A DNA stretch of 52,772 bases from Sphingomonas sp. SRS2 (lineage in GTDB: Bacteria > Pseudomonadota > Alphaproteobacteria > Sphingomonadales > Sphingomonadaceae), in contig NZ_LARW01000164.1 in assembly GCF_000971055.1 (NCBI RefSeq), forward strand, positions 1 to 52,772, read 5' to 3'. Below the pieces are notes generated by a model. It ran no database searches. It saw only the letters and a program-made list of their open reading frames with translations, and was not told the origin of the DNA. Each line of letters opens with the position of its first letter. Position 1 is the first letter of the stretch. Made by a program: the position numbers and the translations under genes. Positions 17,989 through 27,970 of the stretch are shown piece by piece.

Positions 17989-18016
17989 TCGCCATTCCGT
18001 TTTTCGGCGGAATGAC
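17989..18016. repeat. Dispersed palindrome (CATTCCG..CGGAATGACG)
   Basis: CGCCATTCCG, a T-rich spacer and CGGCGGAATGACG form an inverted repeat in the gap before serC. It resembles the other GTCATTCC-type palindromes at 41754 and 23508, so it is probably one copy of a small dispersed repeat. Confidence 0.5.
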
Positions 18017-18061
18017 GATAATCGGGACAAGCTCCATCTGGGTCATTGACTTGCCGCAATC

Positions 18062-18130
18062 CATCTCTAGAGACGGCGGCGGGCCACGCTGTCCCAACGC
18101 AGCGCGTGCTCTCTGTGAGGAGAGTCTTAA
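18062..18130 (+). ncRNA. serC leader RNA (putative)
   Basis: The stretch directly before serC can form two hairpins. The first is CACGCTG (18085-18091) with CAGC..CGTG (18100-18108). The second is CTCTC (18109-18113) with GAGAG (18120-18124), which hides the GAGGAG ribosome binding site. A palindrome TCTCTAGAGA (18064-18073) lies upstream. Position, the sequence GTCCCAACGCAGCGCGTG and the masked Shine-Dalgarno recall the serC leader motif known from alphaproteobacteria. No ligand is known. The match is from memory of the motif, not from a covariance search. Confidence 0.6.
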
Positions 18131-19291
18131 ATGACTGATTTTGAACGCCCGGCATCCAAGCCGGTACGACCCCATTTCTCTTCCGGCCCCTGCGCTAAGC
18201 CGCCGGGCTGGGCCCCCGAAAAGCTCGCCACCGGTTCGCTCGGACGCTCGCATCGTTCGAAGCTCGGTAAGGCGCGTATCAATCATGCGGTCGACCTGAC
18301 CCGCGAGATCCTCGGCATTCCCGGTACCCACCGCATCGGCATCGTTCCCGGATCGGATACCGGCGCGGTCGAAATGGCGCTGTGGAGCCTGCTCGGCGCC
18401 CGCAAAGCGACGATGGTTGCCTGGGAAAGCTTCGGTGAGGGTTGGGTCACCGATGTCGTCAAGCAGCTGAAGATCGAAGCCGATGTGGTGAAGGCGCCCT
18501 ATGGCACCCTCCCCGACCTCGGCGCGCTCGACCAGTCGACCGACATCGTCTTCACCTGGAACGGTACCACCTCGGGCGTCCGCGTCCCCAATGGTGCCTG
18601 GATCCGCGACGACCGCGAAGGGCTCACGATCGCCGACGCGACCTCGGCCTGCTTTGCCATGGACATGCCATGGGACAAGCTCGATGTCGTCACCTTCTCC
18701 TGGCAGAAGGTGCTGGGCGGCGAAGGCGCGCACGGCATCCTCGTCCTCGGCCCCCGCGCGGTCGAGCGGCTGGAAAGCTACACCCCGGCCTGGCCGCTGC
18801 CGAAGATTTTCCGGATGACCAAGGGCGGCAAGCTGATCGAAGGCATCTTCAAGGGTGAGACGATCAACACCCCGTCGATGCTGGCGATCGAAGATTATAT
18901 TCACAGCCTCGAATGGGCGAAGCAGATCGGGGGTTTGACCGAACTGATCGCGCGCGCCGACGCCAACGCCGCCGCGCTCGACGCCTGGGTGCAGAAGACC
19001 GACTGGATCGACCATCTCGCCGCCGATCCGGCGTCGCGATCGAACACTTCGGTGTGCCTGAAGTTCGCGCCGCACGCGGTCGAGGGACTCGACGAGGATG
19101 CGCAACTGGCCCTCGTCAAGAAGATCGCCGGGGCGCTGGAGCTGGAGGACGCCGCGTATGACGTCGCCGGGTATCGCGATGCCCCTCCGGGCCTGCGGGT
19201 CTGGTGCGGCGGCACCGTCGACACTGCCGACATCGAAGCGCTCGGCCCCTGGCTCGACTGGGCCTGGTCGCAGGCCCGCATTCCGGCCTGA
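18131..19291 (+). CDS. serC: Phosphoserine aminotransferase
   Basis: A 386-residue PLP enzyme of the alphaproteobacterial SerC type, converting 3-phosphohydroxypyruvate to phosphoserine with glutamate. PLP is bound at Lys193 ([13 protein letters not shown]); Asp169 in IADATSA contacts the pyridine nitrogen. It starts with [12 protein letters not shown]. It is followed by serA, the preceding step of serine synthesis, so both genes form one pathway unit. A putative leader RNA covers its ribosome binding site. Translation or attenuation control by that leader is an inference. Confidence 0.96.
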   Translation: MTDFERPASKPVRPHFSSGPCAKPPGWAPEKLATGSLGRSHRSKLGKARINHAVDLTREILGIPGTHRIGIVPGSDTGAVEMALWSLLGARKATMVAWESFGEGWVTDVVKQLKIEADVVKAPYGTLPDLGALDQSTDIVFTWNGTTSGVRVPNGAWIRDDREGLTIADATSACFAMDMPWDKLDVVTFSWQKVLGGEGAHGILVLGPRAVERLESYTPAWPLPKIFRMTKGGKLIEGIFKGETINTPSMLAIEDYIHSLEWAKQIGGLTELIARADANAAALDAWVQKTDWIDHLAADPASRSNTSVCLKFAPHAVEGLDEDAQLALVKKIAGALELEDAAYDVAGYRDAPPGLRVWCGGTVDTADIEALGPWLDWAWSQARIPA

Positions 19292-19314
19292 CGGCCAACC
19301 TCACCCTTTCTCTT

Positions 19315-19382
19315 CATTTCAGCAAAAGCCGGAATCTCGCTCCCTTCTTACGACAACAGGGAAGCGGGATACCAATTTTGCG
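19315..19382. repeat. Partial dispersed palindrome before serA
   Basis: TTCAGCAAAAGCCGGAATCTCGC and the partner CAGGGAAGCGGGAT form a degenerate half of the repeat family seen at 41754-41828. There is no U-tract, so it is not called a terminator. Confidence 0.35.
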
Positions 19383-19414
19383 GGATGATTACCTAAAGAA
19401 CAGGATTAAGAATC

Positions 19415-20992
19415 ATGCCTAAGGTACTGATTTCCGACAAAATGGATCCGCTCGCCGCCCAGATTTTCCGCAACCGCGGGGTTGAGGTCGACGAGATCAC
19501 CGGCAAGACAAAAGACGAGCTGATCGCGATGATCGGCCAATATGACGGCCTCGCCATCCGCTCCTCGACCAAGGTCACGAAGGAGGTTCTCGCCGCCGCG
19601 ACCAAACTGAAGGTCGTCGGTCGCGCCGGTATCGGCGTTGATAATGTCGATATCCCCGCCGCCTCCGCAAAGGGCGTGGTGGTGATGAATACGCCGTTCG
19701 GCAATTCAATCACCACGGCCGAGCACGCAATAGCGCTGATGTTCGCTCTCGCCCGCGACCTGCCCGAGGCCGACAAGTCGACCCAGGCCGGCAAGTGGGA
19801 GAAGAACCGCTTCATGGGCGTCGAAGTGACCAACAAGACGCTGGGCCTGATCGGCGCAGGCAATATCGGGTCGATCGTCGCCGATCGCGCGATCGGCCTG
19901 CGCATGAAGGTCGTCGCCTTCGATCCCTTCCTGACGCCCGAGCGCGCAGTGGAAATGGGCGTCGAAAAAGTCAGCCTCGACGAACTCCTCGCCCGCGCCG
20001 ACTTCATCACGCTCCATACGCCGCTGACCGAATCGACCCGGAACATCCTCTCGAAGGAAAATCTTGCCAAGACGAAGAAGGGCGTCCGCATCGTCAACTG
20101 TGCGCGCGGCGGCCTGATCGACGAGGCGGCCCTCAAGGCCGCGCTCGACAGCGGCCATGTCGCGGGCGCCGCGCTCGACGTGTTCGTCACCGAGCCGGCG
20201 ACCGAATCGCCCTTGTTCGGCACACCGGGCTTCATCTCAACCCCACACCTCGGCGCATCGACCAACGAAGCGCAGGTCAATGTCGCGATTCAGGTGGCCG
20301 AGCAGATGGCCGACTTCCTGATGTCGGGCGGCGTCACCAATGCGCTCAACATGCCGTCGCTCTCGGCAGAGGAAGCGCCCAAGCTGCGCCCCTATATGGC
20401 GTTGGCCGAACATCTTGGCGGGCTGGTCGGACAGCTTGAAGGCGACGCGATCAAAGCCGTGGCGATCGAGGTCGAGGGCGCCGCCGCCGAGCTCAACCAA
20501 AAGCCGATCACCGGCGCGGTGCTCGCGGGTCTGATGCGCGTCTATTCGGACACGGTGAACATGGTCAACGCGCCGTTCCTGGCCAAGGAGCGCGGGCTGG
20601 ATGTGCGCGAAGTGCGCCATGACCGCGAGGGCGATTATTCGACGCTGATCCGGGTCACGGTCACGACCGCCGAAGGACAGAAGTCGGTCGCCGGCACCCT
20701 GTTCGCCAATGCCGAACCGCGTCTCGTTGAAATCTATGGCGTCAAGGTCGAGGCCGACCTGACCGGCGACATGGTCTACATCGTCAATGTCGACGCGCCC
20801 GGCTTCATCGGCCGTCTGGGATCGACGCTGGGCGAGGCCGACGTCAACATCGGCACCTTCCACCTCGGCCGCCGCTCCGCGGGCGGCGAGGCGGTGCTGC
20901 TGCTCTCGGTCGATACCAAGGTCGACGACGCGCTGAAGGCGAAGATAGCCAAGCTGCCAGGCGTGAAAACCGCCAAGGCCCTGAGCTTCTGA
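19415..20992 (+). CDS. serA: D-3-phosphoglycerate dehydrogenase
   Basis: A 525-residue protein of the long SerA type. NAD-binding motif GLIGAGNIG at 144-152; catalytic Arg in NCARGGLIDE and His in STPHLGAST. Residues from about 315 form the extra ASB domain, and the last 80 an ACT domain (VNVDAPGFIGRLGSTLGE), which usually gives serine feedback. It oxidises 3-phosphoglycerate to start serine synthesis, upstream of SerC in the pathway. The gene lies 123 bases after serC. Confidence 0.97.
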   Translation: MPKVLISDKMDPLAAQIFRNRGVEVDEITGKTKDELIAMIGQYDGLAIRSSTKVTKEVLAAATKLKVVGRAGIGVDNVDIPAASAKGVVVMNTPFGNSITTAEHAIALMFALARDLPEADKSTQAGKWEKNRFMGVEVTNKTLGLIGAGNIGSIVADRAIGLRMKVVAFDPFLTPERAVEMGVEKVSLDELLARADFITLHTPLTESTRNILSKENLAKTKKGVRIVNCARGGLIDEAALKAALDSGHVAGAALDVFVTEPATESPLFGTPGFISTPHLGASTNEAQVNVAIQVAEQMADFLMSGGVTNALNMPSLSAEEAPKLRPYMALAEHLGGLVGQLEGDAIKAVAIEVEGAAAELNQKPITGAVLAGLMRVYSDTVNMVNAPFLAKERGLDVREVRHDREGDYSTLIRVTVTTAEGQKSVAGTLFANAEPRLVEIYGVKVEADLTGDMVYIVNVDAPGFIGRLGSTLGEADVNIGTFHLGRRSAGGEAVLLLSVDTKVDDALKAKIAKLPGVKTAKALSF

Positions 20993-21007
20993 ACCAGATA
21001 AACTTCG

Positions 21008-21025
21008 CCCCGGCTGATGCCGGGG
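21008..21025. terminator. Hairpin between serA and hisZ
   Basis: CCCCGGC (21008-21014), a TGAT loop and GCCGGGG (21019-21025) form a 7-bp stem 16 bases after the serA stop. GTGACGTTTAT follows, with only a short T-run. It may be a weak terminator and a copy of the dispersed palindrome family. Confidence 0.5.
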
Positions 21026-21073
21026 TGACGTTTATGTTGAACCGCGCTCCCGCGCCGCTATGAGCCTCTGCGC

Positions 21074-22189
21074 ATGAGCATAGCCCCTGGCCTTTTGCCC
21101 GAAGGATTGCGTGACCGCCTGCCGCCACAGGCGGAGGCCGGGTCGCGGCTGCTTCACCGCGTGATCGTAGCGATCGGGCGGCATGGCTATGCGCGCGTCT
21201 CGCCCCCGCTCGCCGAGTTCGAAGAAGGGCTGGTTGCACAGCTCAAGTCGGCGGGTTCGCGCGACCTGCTTCGCTTTGTAGATCCTGTCTCGCAGCGCAC
21301 GCTGGCGCTGCGTCCCGACATTACCGCACAGGTTGGCCGTATAGCCGTCACCCGCATGGGCCACCGCCCGCGCCCCCTGCGCCTCGCTTATGGCGGCCCC
21401 GTGCTCAAGCTGCGCGCGACCCAGCTCCGCCCCGAACGCGAGCTGACCCAGGCAGGCGCCGAACTGATCGGCACCGACAGCCTCGCCGCCGTCATCGAAA
21501 TTTTGCGGGTCGCGGTCGAAGCATTGGAGGTTGCGGGCGTCACCGGAATTACCGTCGACCTTACCCTGCCCGACCTTGTTGAGACGCTGGCGGCGAGCGC
21601 GATGCCGCTGCCCGCCGACAAGATCGATGCGGTGCGCGACATGCTCGACGCCAAGGATGCCGGCGGCCTCGCCAGCCTCGGCGCCAGCGCCTACCTGCCT
21701 TTCATCGAGGCCGCCGGCCCGGTCGCCCCGGCGCTCGCCAGGCTACGCGCCATTGCCGGGCCAAAGGCGCTCGATAAGCGGATCGAAGCGATCGAGGCGA
21801 TCATCGCCGCGATCGGCTACAAGGTTACGCTGACACTCGACCCGACCGAACGCCATGGCTTCGAATATCAGCACTGGATTGGCTTCTCGCTATTCGGCCA
21901 GGGCCTGACCGGCGAGATCGGCCGCGGTGGAAGCTACACCATCCTTCATCCCGACGGGCGCGAGGAAAAGGCGATCGGCTTCTCGCTGTTCATCGATCCG
22001 CTGGTCGATGTTGGCCTCGGCGTCGTCGAACATGCCCGCGTCTTCCTGCCACTCGGCACTAATCCGGCGCTGGCCGCGACGCTGCGCGCCGACGACTGGA
22101 TCACCATCGCCGCGCTGTCCGCCGAGGACGATGCGGCGGCGCTGGGCTGCACCCACATCCTGCGCGACGGCCAACCCGCCGCGCTCTGA
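21074..22189 (+). CDS. hisZ: ATP phosphoribosyltransferase regulatory subunit HisZ
   Basis: A 371-residue class II aminoacyl-tRNA synthetase-like protein without anticodon domain. Motif-like blocks are RDLLRFVDPVSQRTLALRPD, LRLAYGGPVLKLR and RPERELTQAGAELIG. HisZ pairs with the short form of HisG, the first enzyme of histidine synthesis, and gives it histidine feedback. hisG is not in the window. It is followed 15 bases later by purA and probably shares its transcript. Confidence 0.93.
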   Translation: MSIAPGLLPEGLRDRLPPQAEAGSRLLHRVIVAIGRHGYARVSPPLAEFEEGLVAQLKSAGSRDLLRFVDPVSQRTLALRPDITAQVGRIAVTRMGHRPRPLRLAYGGPVLKLRATQLRPERELTQAGAELIGTDSLAAVIEILRVAVEALEVAGVTGITVDLTLPDLVETLAASAMPLPADKIDAVRDMLDAKDAGGLASLGASAYLPFIEAAGPVAPALARLRAIAGPKALDKRIEAIEAIIAAIGYKVTLTLDPTERHGFEYQHWIGFSLFGQGLTGEIGRGGSYTILHPDGREEKAIGFSLFIDPLVDVGLGVVEHARVFLPLGTNPALAATLRADDWITIAALSAEDDAAALGCTHILRDGQPAAL

Positions 22190-22204
22190 ACGAACGGAAC
22201 TGCA

Positions 22205-23494
22205 ATGGCGAACGTCACCGTGATCGGCGCCCAATGGGGCGATGAAGGCAAGGGCAAGATCGTCGACTGGCTCGCCGAACGCGCCGATGTCGTCGTGCGC
22301 TTCCAGGGCGGCCACAATGCCGGCCACACGCTGGTCGTCTCGGGCAAGACCTACAAGCTCAGCCTGCTGCCATCCGGCATCGTGCGCGGCACGCTGTCGG
22401 TGATCGGCAACGGCGTCGTATTCGATCCCTGGCATTTCCGCGACGAGGTGGCCAAGCTCAAGGAACAGGGGGTCGATATCACTCCCGAGAACCTCCAGCT
22501 CGCCGAAACCTGCCCGCTGATCCTGCCGATCCACCGCGATCTCGATGGTCTGCGCGAGGACGCATCGGGCGCGGGCAAGATCGGCACCACCCGGCGCGGC
22601 ATCGGTCCTGCTTATGAAGACAAGGTCGGTCGCCGCGCCATCCGCGTCTGTGATCTCGCCCATCTCGACGATCTCGAACTCCAGCTCGATCGCATCTGCG
22701 CCCATCATGACGCACTGCGCGCCGGCTTTGGCGAGAGCCCGGTCGACCGCGACCGGCTCAAGGCCGATCTGGCCGAGATCGCCGACTTCATCCTGCCGTT
22801 CGCTAAGCCGGTCTGGCTGACGCTCAACGAAGCGCGCAAGAAGGGCCGCCGCATCCTGTTCGAAGGCGCGCAGGGCGTGCTGCTCGACGTTGATCACGGC
22901 ACCTATCCGTTCGTCACCTCATCGAATACCATCGCCGGCACCGCTTCGAGCGGATCTGGCCTTGGCCCCTCGGCGGCGGGCTTTGTGCTCGGCATCGTCA
23001 AGGCCTACACCACCCGCGTGGGCTCCGGCCCCTTCCCGTCCGAACTTGAGGACGAGACCGGTCAGCGGCTCGGCGAGCGCGGCCGCGAGTTCGGCACCGT
23101 CACCGGGCGCAAGCGCCGCTGCGGCTGGTTCGACGCGGTGCTGGTACGCCAGTCGGCGGCGGTCTCGGGCATCACGGGTGTGGCGCTGACCAAGCTCGAC
23201 GTGCTCGATGGCTTCGACGAGCTCAAGATCTGCATCGGCTATACGCTCGACGGCAAGACCTATGACTATCTGCCGCCGCATCCGCAGGATCAGGCGCGCG
23301 TCAAACCAATCTATGAGACGATAGCCGGTTGGAGCGAGTCGACTGCGGGTGCGCGTAGCTGGGCGCAGCTTCCGGCGCAGGCGATCAAATATATCCGCCG
23401 CGTCGAGGAGCTTATCCAATGCCCGGTCGCGCTCGTCTCGACGAGCCCCGAGCGCGAGGACACGATCCTGGTCAGGGATCCGTTCACGGATTGA
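22205..23494 (+). CDS. purA: Adenylosuccinate synthase
   Basis: A 429-residue enzyme of normal size. GTP-binding loop [11 protein letters not shown] (residues 8-18), then GGHNAGHT, the IMP-binding [14 protein letters not shown] and RCGWFD. It joins IMP and aspartate in AMP synthesis. The gene follows hisZ with a 15-base gap. Its 3' end is separated from the convergent DJ-1 gene by a palindromic repeat. Confidence 0.98.
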   Translation: MANVTVIGAQWGDEGKGKIVDWLAERADVVVRFQGGHNAGHTLVVSGKTYKLSLLPSGIVRGTLSVIGNGVVFDPWHFRDEVAKLKEQGVDITPENLQLAETCPLILPIHRDLDGLREDASGAGKIGTTRRGIGPAYEDKVGRRAIRVCDLAHLDDLELQLDRICAHHDALRAGFGESPVDRDRLKADLAEIADFILPFAKPVWLTLNEARKKGRRILFEGAQGVLLDVDHGTYPFVTSSNTIAGTASSGSGLGPSAAGFVLGIVKAYTTRVGSGPFPSELEDETGQRLGERGREFGTVTGRKRRCGWFDAVLVRQSAAVSGITGVALTKLDVLDGFDELKICIGYTLDGKTYDYLPPHPQDQARVKPIYETIAGWSESTAGARSWAQLPAQAIKYIRRVEELIQCPVALVSTSPEREDTILVRDPFTD

Positions 23495-23507
23495 GCAGCC
23501 AATCTTA

Positions 23508-23575
23508 TCGCCATGCCAGCGAAGGCCGGCATCGCTGTCGTCACTGAGAGCTCAGCCTTCGCTGACGTGGCAGTT
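23508..23575. repeat. Dispersed palindrome after purA
   Basis: CGCCATGCCAGCGAAGGCCGGCATCG and the partner CTCAGCCTTCGCTGACGTGGCA form a degenerate inverted repeat between convergent genes. It resembles 41754-41828 in order and core (CCAGCGAAxGCxGG), and so is probably the same repeat type. It may also stop transcription from both sides. Confidence 0.55.
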
Positions 23576-23580
23576 CATGG

Positions 23581-24198
23581 TCAGGCCGCGCTGGCCTTCA
23601 TGTCGAGATACGGCTCGATCACGCCCATAGCGCGATCGACCCATGCCTGCTTCTCACCGACCGGCGCGACATAATGGAGAGCGTCGGCGGCGTCCGCTAC
23701 GGAAGCGCCGCGTGCGATCAGCCACGCCGCGAGATAGTTGGATGCAAGGCATCCACCCGCCGTTGCGACGTTGTCATGGGCAACAAAGGGCGCATCGATC
23801 ACGCTGACACCTGCTTCGATCACCCAGGGCTTCGTGGTCAGGTCGGTGCAAGCAGGCAGCGCACCGATCAGGCCCAGTTTCGCCAACAGCAACGTTCCCG
23901 AACATTGCGCGGCGATAAGCTGGCGCTTCGGGTCCAGCCCGATCCGCGCCAGCATCGCCGGATCATTGGCGATCTCGCGCGTCCGGATGCCGCTACCGAT
24001 CACCACCGCATCAGCCATCGCGGCGAATTCGAGCGGCTGCTGACGGTGGATCGTCACTCCGTTCATCGACGTCACCGTCTCGCTGGGCGCGGTTATATGC
24101 GCCATCCACCCCTTCGGCCGCATCCGGTTGAGGATCGCCGCCGCCACGAAGCTGTCGAGCTCATTGAAGCCATCGAAGGTGAGAACGGCGATCTGCAT
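23581..24198 (-). CDS. DJ-1/PfpI family protein
   Basis: A 205-residue glutamine amidotransferase-like protein. The nucleophile elbow is AAQCSGTLLL with Cys99. Glu13 in FNELD is the acidic residue that activates it in DJ-1-type proteins. The family includes deglycases, isonitrile hydratases, chaperones and regulators, and the substrate cannot be told from sequence. No AraC domain is fused. It lies alone on the minus strand between purA and tag. Confidence 0.87.
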   Translation of the reverse strand: MQIAVLTFDGFNELDSFVAAAILNRMRPKGWMAHITAPSETVTSMNGVTIHRQQPLEFAAMADAVVIGSGIRTREIANDPAMLARIGLDPKRQLIAAQCSGTLLLAKLGLIGALPACTDLTTKPWVIEAGVSVIDAPFVAHDNVATAGGCLASNYLAAWLIARGASVADAADALHYVAPVGEKQAWVDRAMGVIEPYLDMKASAA

Positions 24199-24272
24199 CG
24201 GCGAGACACAGCAGCTTACAAGCCCCCACGCAAGTCGGCAGCCTCAGCCGCTGCTCAGGCCGTAGCCGGGAT

Positions 24273-24824
24273 TCAGGCGGCGTCGCGGCGGAAGCAGTCA
24301 ACGGCATGGTCGTTGACGATGCCAACCGCCTGCATCCACGCATAGACGATCGTCGGCCCGACGAACTTGAAGCCGCGCTTCTTCAAGTCCTTCGATATCC
24401 GTGCCGACAATTCGGTCTGCGCGGGCACATGGCGGCCGTCTCCGGTCAGCGGTGCGCCATCGGTAAAGGACCAGCAATATTCGGCGAAGTCTTGGCCGGC
24501 GTCGCGCATTGCCAGAAAGATGCGCGCACCCCCGATCGTCGCTTCGATCTTGGCGCGGGCGCGAACAATGCCGGAATCCGCCATCAGCCGCGCGACATCC
24601 TCATCGTCGAAACCGGCGACCTTCTCGGGATCGAAGCCGGCGAATGCGGCGCGGAACGCGTCGCGCTTGCGCAGAATGATGATCCAGGCGAGCCCGGCCT
24701 GAAATCCTTCCAGCATCAGCATTTCCCACAGCATGCGCGGATCGCGCTGCGGTACGCCCCATTCGGCGTCATGATAAGCACGCATCAGCGGGTCCGATTG
24801 CGCCCAGGAACAGCGCCCGGTCAT
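24273..24824 (-). CDS. tag: DNA-3-methyladenine glycosylase I
   Basis: A 183-residue enzyme of usual length that excises 3-methyladenine from alkylated DNA. The zinc ligands are visible at Cys5, His18, His173 and Cys177, in the same arrangement as E. coli Tag. The N-terminus RCSWAQSDPLMRAYHDAEWG and GFQAGLAWIIILRKR are characteristic. The ATG overlaps the stop of the upstream DUF1810 gene (ATGA, 24821-24824), so they form an operon. Confidence 0.96.
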   Translation of the reverse strand: MTGRCSWAQSDPLMRAYHDAEWGVPQRDPRMLWEMLMLEGFQAGLAWIIILRKRDAFRAAFAGFDPEKVAGFDDEDVARLMADSGIVRARAKIEATIGGARIFLAMRDAGQDFAEYCWSFTDGAPLTGDGRHVPAQTELSARISKDLKKRGFKFVGPTIVYAWMQAVGIVNDHAVDCFRRDAA

Positions 24825-25252
24825 GCTCCCGCCCTTTCCAGCAACGCCCGCGTCGCCTCGTCATGGCGCCCGTCGAACCAGCGATCGAGAGCAGCCTCGA
24901 ACAGTCGCCCTCCGCCCGCCGCGGCGAACAGCGTCAGCGACGAGCGGAGCTTGAGCGCGTCGATCTCGCCGAACACCGTTTCCGCGGTGCCACCGTCAAG
25001 GTCCTGAAGCGCCTCGACGCAGCTTCGCAATCGCTCCCCTAGCAACCGATGATCGAGATAGGCACGCGCCTCTTCGATCGAGGCGATCGCATAATGCTGT
25101 GCCATCGCACTGCGGCCAAGGCCGGCAAGTTGGGGAAAGACGAACCACATCCAATGGCTGCGCTTCTGGCCACGCCGTATTTCCGCGAGGGCGGTGTCGA
25201 ACACGGGATCCTGCGCGGTCACGAACCGCTCGAGATCGAAAGAAGAACTCAT
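24821..25252 (-). CDS. DUF1810 family protein
   Basis: A 143-residue protein starting MSSSFDLERFVTAQDPVFD. Conserved DUF1810 blocks are QKRSHWMWFVFPQ, MAQHYAI, EARAYLDH and ERLRSC. The function of the family is unknown. The gene precedes tag with a four-base overlap; a link to DNA repair is only an inference from this. The frame is open to 25327, but the upstream part has no similarity, so the ATG at 25252 is used. Confidence 0.88.
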   Translation of the reverse strand: MSSSFDLERFVTAQDPVFDTALAEIRRGQKRSHWMWFVFPQLAGLGRSAMAQHYAIASIEEARAYLDHRLLGERLRSCVEALQDLDGGTAETVFGEIDALKLRSSLTLFAAAGGGRLFEAALDRWFDGRHDEATRALLERAGA

Positions 25253-25327
25253 CACGATTGCCGCCTGTCCTCCTGTGCCCATCACATTTCCGCATCCGTC
25301 AAAGATGACGGCTGCTCCATAGAACAT

Positions 25328-25457
25328 ATAAGGAACACTGCCAAGACCGAGCTGCGGCGAAAAAGGTTAAGTGACGGCATCGGCCAGAATTGGCCGCTCC
25401 CGATCCCGTCATTCCGCCGTGGTTACCGTACCCGGTGAACCACGACCATCACCCCAC
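25328..25457. other. Gap with small hairpins
   Basis: No gene is seen here. The stretch holds CGTCATTCCGCC, a fragment of the dispersed repeat, and a hairpin GTGGTT..AACCAC at about 25418-25445. These may terminate the small ORF or uvrB transcript. No further features found. Confidence 0.4.
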
Positions 25458-25619
25458 TCAGCGGTTCCTGTCGGGTGAACCGCCGCCTGATCCCGTCCCG
25501 CCCCGGACGGCCGCCGCGCGGGACTCGGCGACATAGCGGCTCAGATCATGCCAGTCTTCGGATGTGGGTTGCGTTGAACGAGTCCGCGACCGCCCCGTCG
25601 CATGGATATGCTCATGCAT
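25458..25619 (-). CDS. Small hypothetical protein
   Basis: A 53-residue open frame, MHEHIHATGRSRTRSTQP to SPDRNR, with an unusually strong Shine-Dalgarno (AGGAGGGAGG ending five bases before the ATG at 25619). The middle (SEDWHDLSRYVAESRAAAV) could be a short helix; the ends are Ser/Gly/Arg-rich and probably disordered. The last codons lie in an inverted repeat (GCGGTTC/GAACCGC). It lies downstream of uvrB on the same strand. No family is recognised; translation is supported only by the ribosome binding site. Confidence 0.55.
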   Translation of the reverse strand: MHEHIHATGRSRTRSTQPTSEDWHDLSRYVAESRAAAVRGGTGSGGGSPDRNR

Positions 25620-25730
25620 AAGCCTCCCTCCTGTTGCGCCGCCGTAGCGACATTTTGGAGAATAGCCGCGAAACAACATGTTGCACGCAATTTCTTACAC
25701 TTGGCCCTTAACCAATCGTCCCGGAATAGA

Positions 25731-27914
25731 TCAGCGTCGCTTGGCGGCGCGCATCTTGCTATATTTGGAGGTCCGAGTGCCCGGCTTTCCGCCAGTCGCA
25801 TGCGCCTTCACCGGCGCGCGATGCTCATCGACGGGAAGGCCGAGTTCTTCCTGCTCAAGCTTGCGGATTTCGTCGCGCAGGCGTCCGGCTTCCTCGAACT
25901 CCAGATCGGCGGCGGCGGCGCGCATCCGGGCCTCCAGATCTTCGATATAGCCGCGCAGATTATGGCCGACGAGATGGGGGCGATCTTCGATCCCGGTATC
26001 GACCGTCACCTGATCGCGCGACGCCAAATGGCCGACGATATCGGTGATGTTGCGGCGGATCGTCTCCGGCGTGATGCCATGCTCGATATTATAAGCTTCC
26101 TGCTTCTCGCGGCGGCGCGCGGTTTCCGCCATCGCGCGCTCCATCGATCCAGTAATACTGTCGGCATAGAGGATCACGCGGCCATCCACATTGCGGGCGG
26201 CCCGGCCGATCGTCTGGATCAACGACGTCTCCGAACGCAGGAAACCCTCCTTGTCCGCGTCGAGGATCGCGACCAGACCGCATTCGGGAATATCGAGGCC
26301 CTCCCGCAGCAGGTTGATGCCGACCAGTACGTCATAGACGCCCAGGCGCAGATCGCGGATCAGCTCGATACGTTCGAGCGTCTCGACGTCCGAATGCATG
26401 TAACGGACCTTGATCCCGGCCTCGTGCATATATTCGGTCAGGTCCTCAGCCATGCGCTTCGTCAGCGTAGTGACGAGCGAGCGATACCCCAGCTTGGCCG
26501 TCTCGCGCACTTCGAAGACGAGGTCGTCGACCTGGCTCTCGATCGGACGCACCTCGACCGGTGGATCGATCAGCCCGGTCGGGCGGATCACCTGCTCGGT
26601 GAAGACGCCGCCGGTCTGCTCCATCTCCCACCCGCCGGGGGTCGCCGAGACATAAACCGTCTGCGGGCGCATCACTTCCCATTCGGCGAAGCGAAGCGGC
26701 CGGTTGTCGATGCAAGACGGCAGGCGGAAGCCATATTCGGCAAGGGTGATCTTCCGGCGGTGATCGCCGCGAGACATGCCATTGATCTGGCCGATCGTCT
26801 GGTGGCTTTCGTCGACGAACAACAGCGCGTTTTCGGGCAGATATTCGAACAGCGTCGGCGGTGGCTCGCCCGGCATCCGCCCGGTCAGGAAGCGTGAATA
26901 ATTCTCGATGCCCGCGCAGCTTCCCGTGGCGGCGATCATCTCCAGGTCGAAATTGGTGCGCTGTTCGAGCCGCTGCGCCTCCAGCAACTGGCCGCCGCCG
27001 ACCAGTTCCTTGAGCCGTTCGGTCAGCTCGAAGCGGATCGCCTCCATCGCCTGCTTCATCGTCGGCCCGGGGGTGACATAGTGCGAATTGGCGAAGACGC
27101 GGACATAGTCGAGGCTTGCGGCCTTCTTGCCGGTCAGCGGATCGAACTCGACGATCTCCTCGATCTCGTCGCCGAAAAAGGACACCCGCCAGGCGCTGTC
27201 CTCATAATGCGACGGGAAAATCTCCAGATTCTCGCCGCGCACGCGGAAATTGCCCCGATTGAACGCGGCGTCGTTGCGCTTGTACTGGAGCGCCACCAGC
27301 TTACGGATGATCTCCCGCTGATCGACCGTTTCGCCCTTCTTCAGGTCGAAGATCATAGCTGAATAGGTTTCGACCGAACCGATGCCATAGAGGCAGGAAA
27401 CCGAGGAGACGATCAGCACATCGTCGCGTTCGAGCAACGACCGGGTCGCCGAATGGCGCATCCGGTCGATCGTCTCGTTAACCGAGCTTTCCTTCTCGAT
27501 ATAGGTGTCCGACCGCGGGACATAGGCTTCGGGCTGATAATAGTCGTAATAGCTGACGAAGAACTCGACCGCATTGTCGGGAAAGAACTGCTTGAACTCG
27601 CCGTAGAGCTGCGCCGCCAGGATCTTGTTCGGTGCCAGGATCAGCGCGGGGCGCTGGAGCTGCTCCACCACCTTGGCCATCGTGAAGGTCTTGCCCGATC
27701 CGGTGACGCCCAGCAGCACCTGATCGCGCTCGCCCGCCTCGGCCTGCGCGACCAGTTCGGCGATCGCGGTAGGCTGGTCGCCCGATGGCTCATAGTCCGA
27801 TACGATCCGGAACGCCTTGCCGCCCTCGGTCTTCAGGGGCCGTTCGGGGCGGTGCGGCACAAAGGCCTGCCCATTGTCGATGTCGGCGAGGCTGGTGCGG
27901 ATCTGGATGGTCAT
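25731..27914 (-). CDS. uvrB: UvrABC system protein B
   Basis: A 727-residue excision-repair helicase. Walker A GVTGSGKT (residues 69-76), the beta-hairpin region [15 protein letters not shown] that clamps DNA, DEAD-box-like [10 protein letters not shown], helicase motifs ([34 protein letters not shown]) and a C-terminal UVR domain ([14 protein letters not shown]) that contacts UvrC. It loads with UvrA onto damaged DNA and recruits UvrC. A short basic tail follows the UVR domain. A LexA site was sought upstream but only a poor match is present. Confidence 0.98.
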   Translation of the reverse strand: MTIQIRTSLADIDNGQAFVPHRPERPLKTEGGKAFRIVSDYEPSGDQPTAIAELVAQAEAGERDQVLLGVTGSGKTFTMAKVVEQLQRPALILAPNKILAAQLYGEFKQFFPDNAVEFFVSYYDYYQPEAYVPRSDTYIEKESSVNETIDRMRHSATRSLLERDDVLIVSSVSCLYGIGSVETYSAMIFDLKKGETVDQREIIRKLVALQYKRNDAAFNRGNFRVRGENLEIFPSHYEDSAWRVSFFGDEIEEIVEFDPLTGKKAASLDYVRVFANSHYVTPGPTMKQAMEAIRFELTERLKELVGGGQLLEAQRLEQRTNFDLEMIAATGSCAGIENYSRFLTGRMPGEPPPTLFEYLPENALLFVDESHQTIGQINGMSRGDHRRKITLAEYGFRLPSCIDNRPLRFAEWEVMRPQTVYVSATPGGWEMEQTGGVFTEQVIRPTGLIDPPVEVRPIESQVDDLVFEVRETAKLGYRSLVTTLTKRMAEDLTEYMHEAGIKVRYMHSDVETLERIELIRDLRLGVYDVLVGINLLREGLDIPECGLVAILDADKEGFLRSETSLIQTIGRAARNVDGRVILYADSITGSMERAMAETARRREKQEAYNIEHGITPETIRRNITDIVGHLASRDQVTVDTGIEDRPHLVGHNLRGYIEDLEARMRAAAADLEFEEAGRLRDEIRKLEQEELGLPVDEHRAPVKAHATGGKPGTRTSKYSKMRAAKRR

Positions 27915-27970
27915 GACATGGCATATGTAGGATAGGGAATGCGAATGTTCACCTTTTATCTTCCTTGCCG

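Noticed and set aside
17357-19105. 582-residue minus-strand frame over cytochrome c and serC
   Set aside because: Both opposite genes are clear, the terminator lies inside it and no motif is present.
27915-27970. LexA/SOS box upstream of uvrB
   Set aside because: Only half of a GTTC-N7-GTTC type motif is present (GAACATTCGCATTCC on the minus strand).
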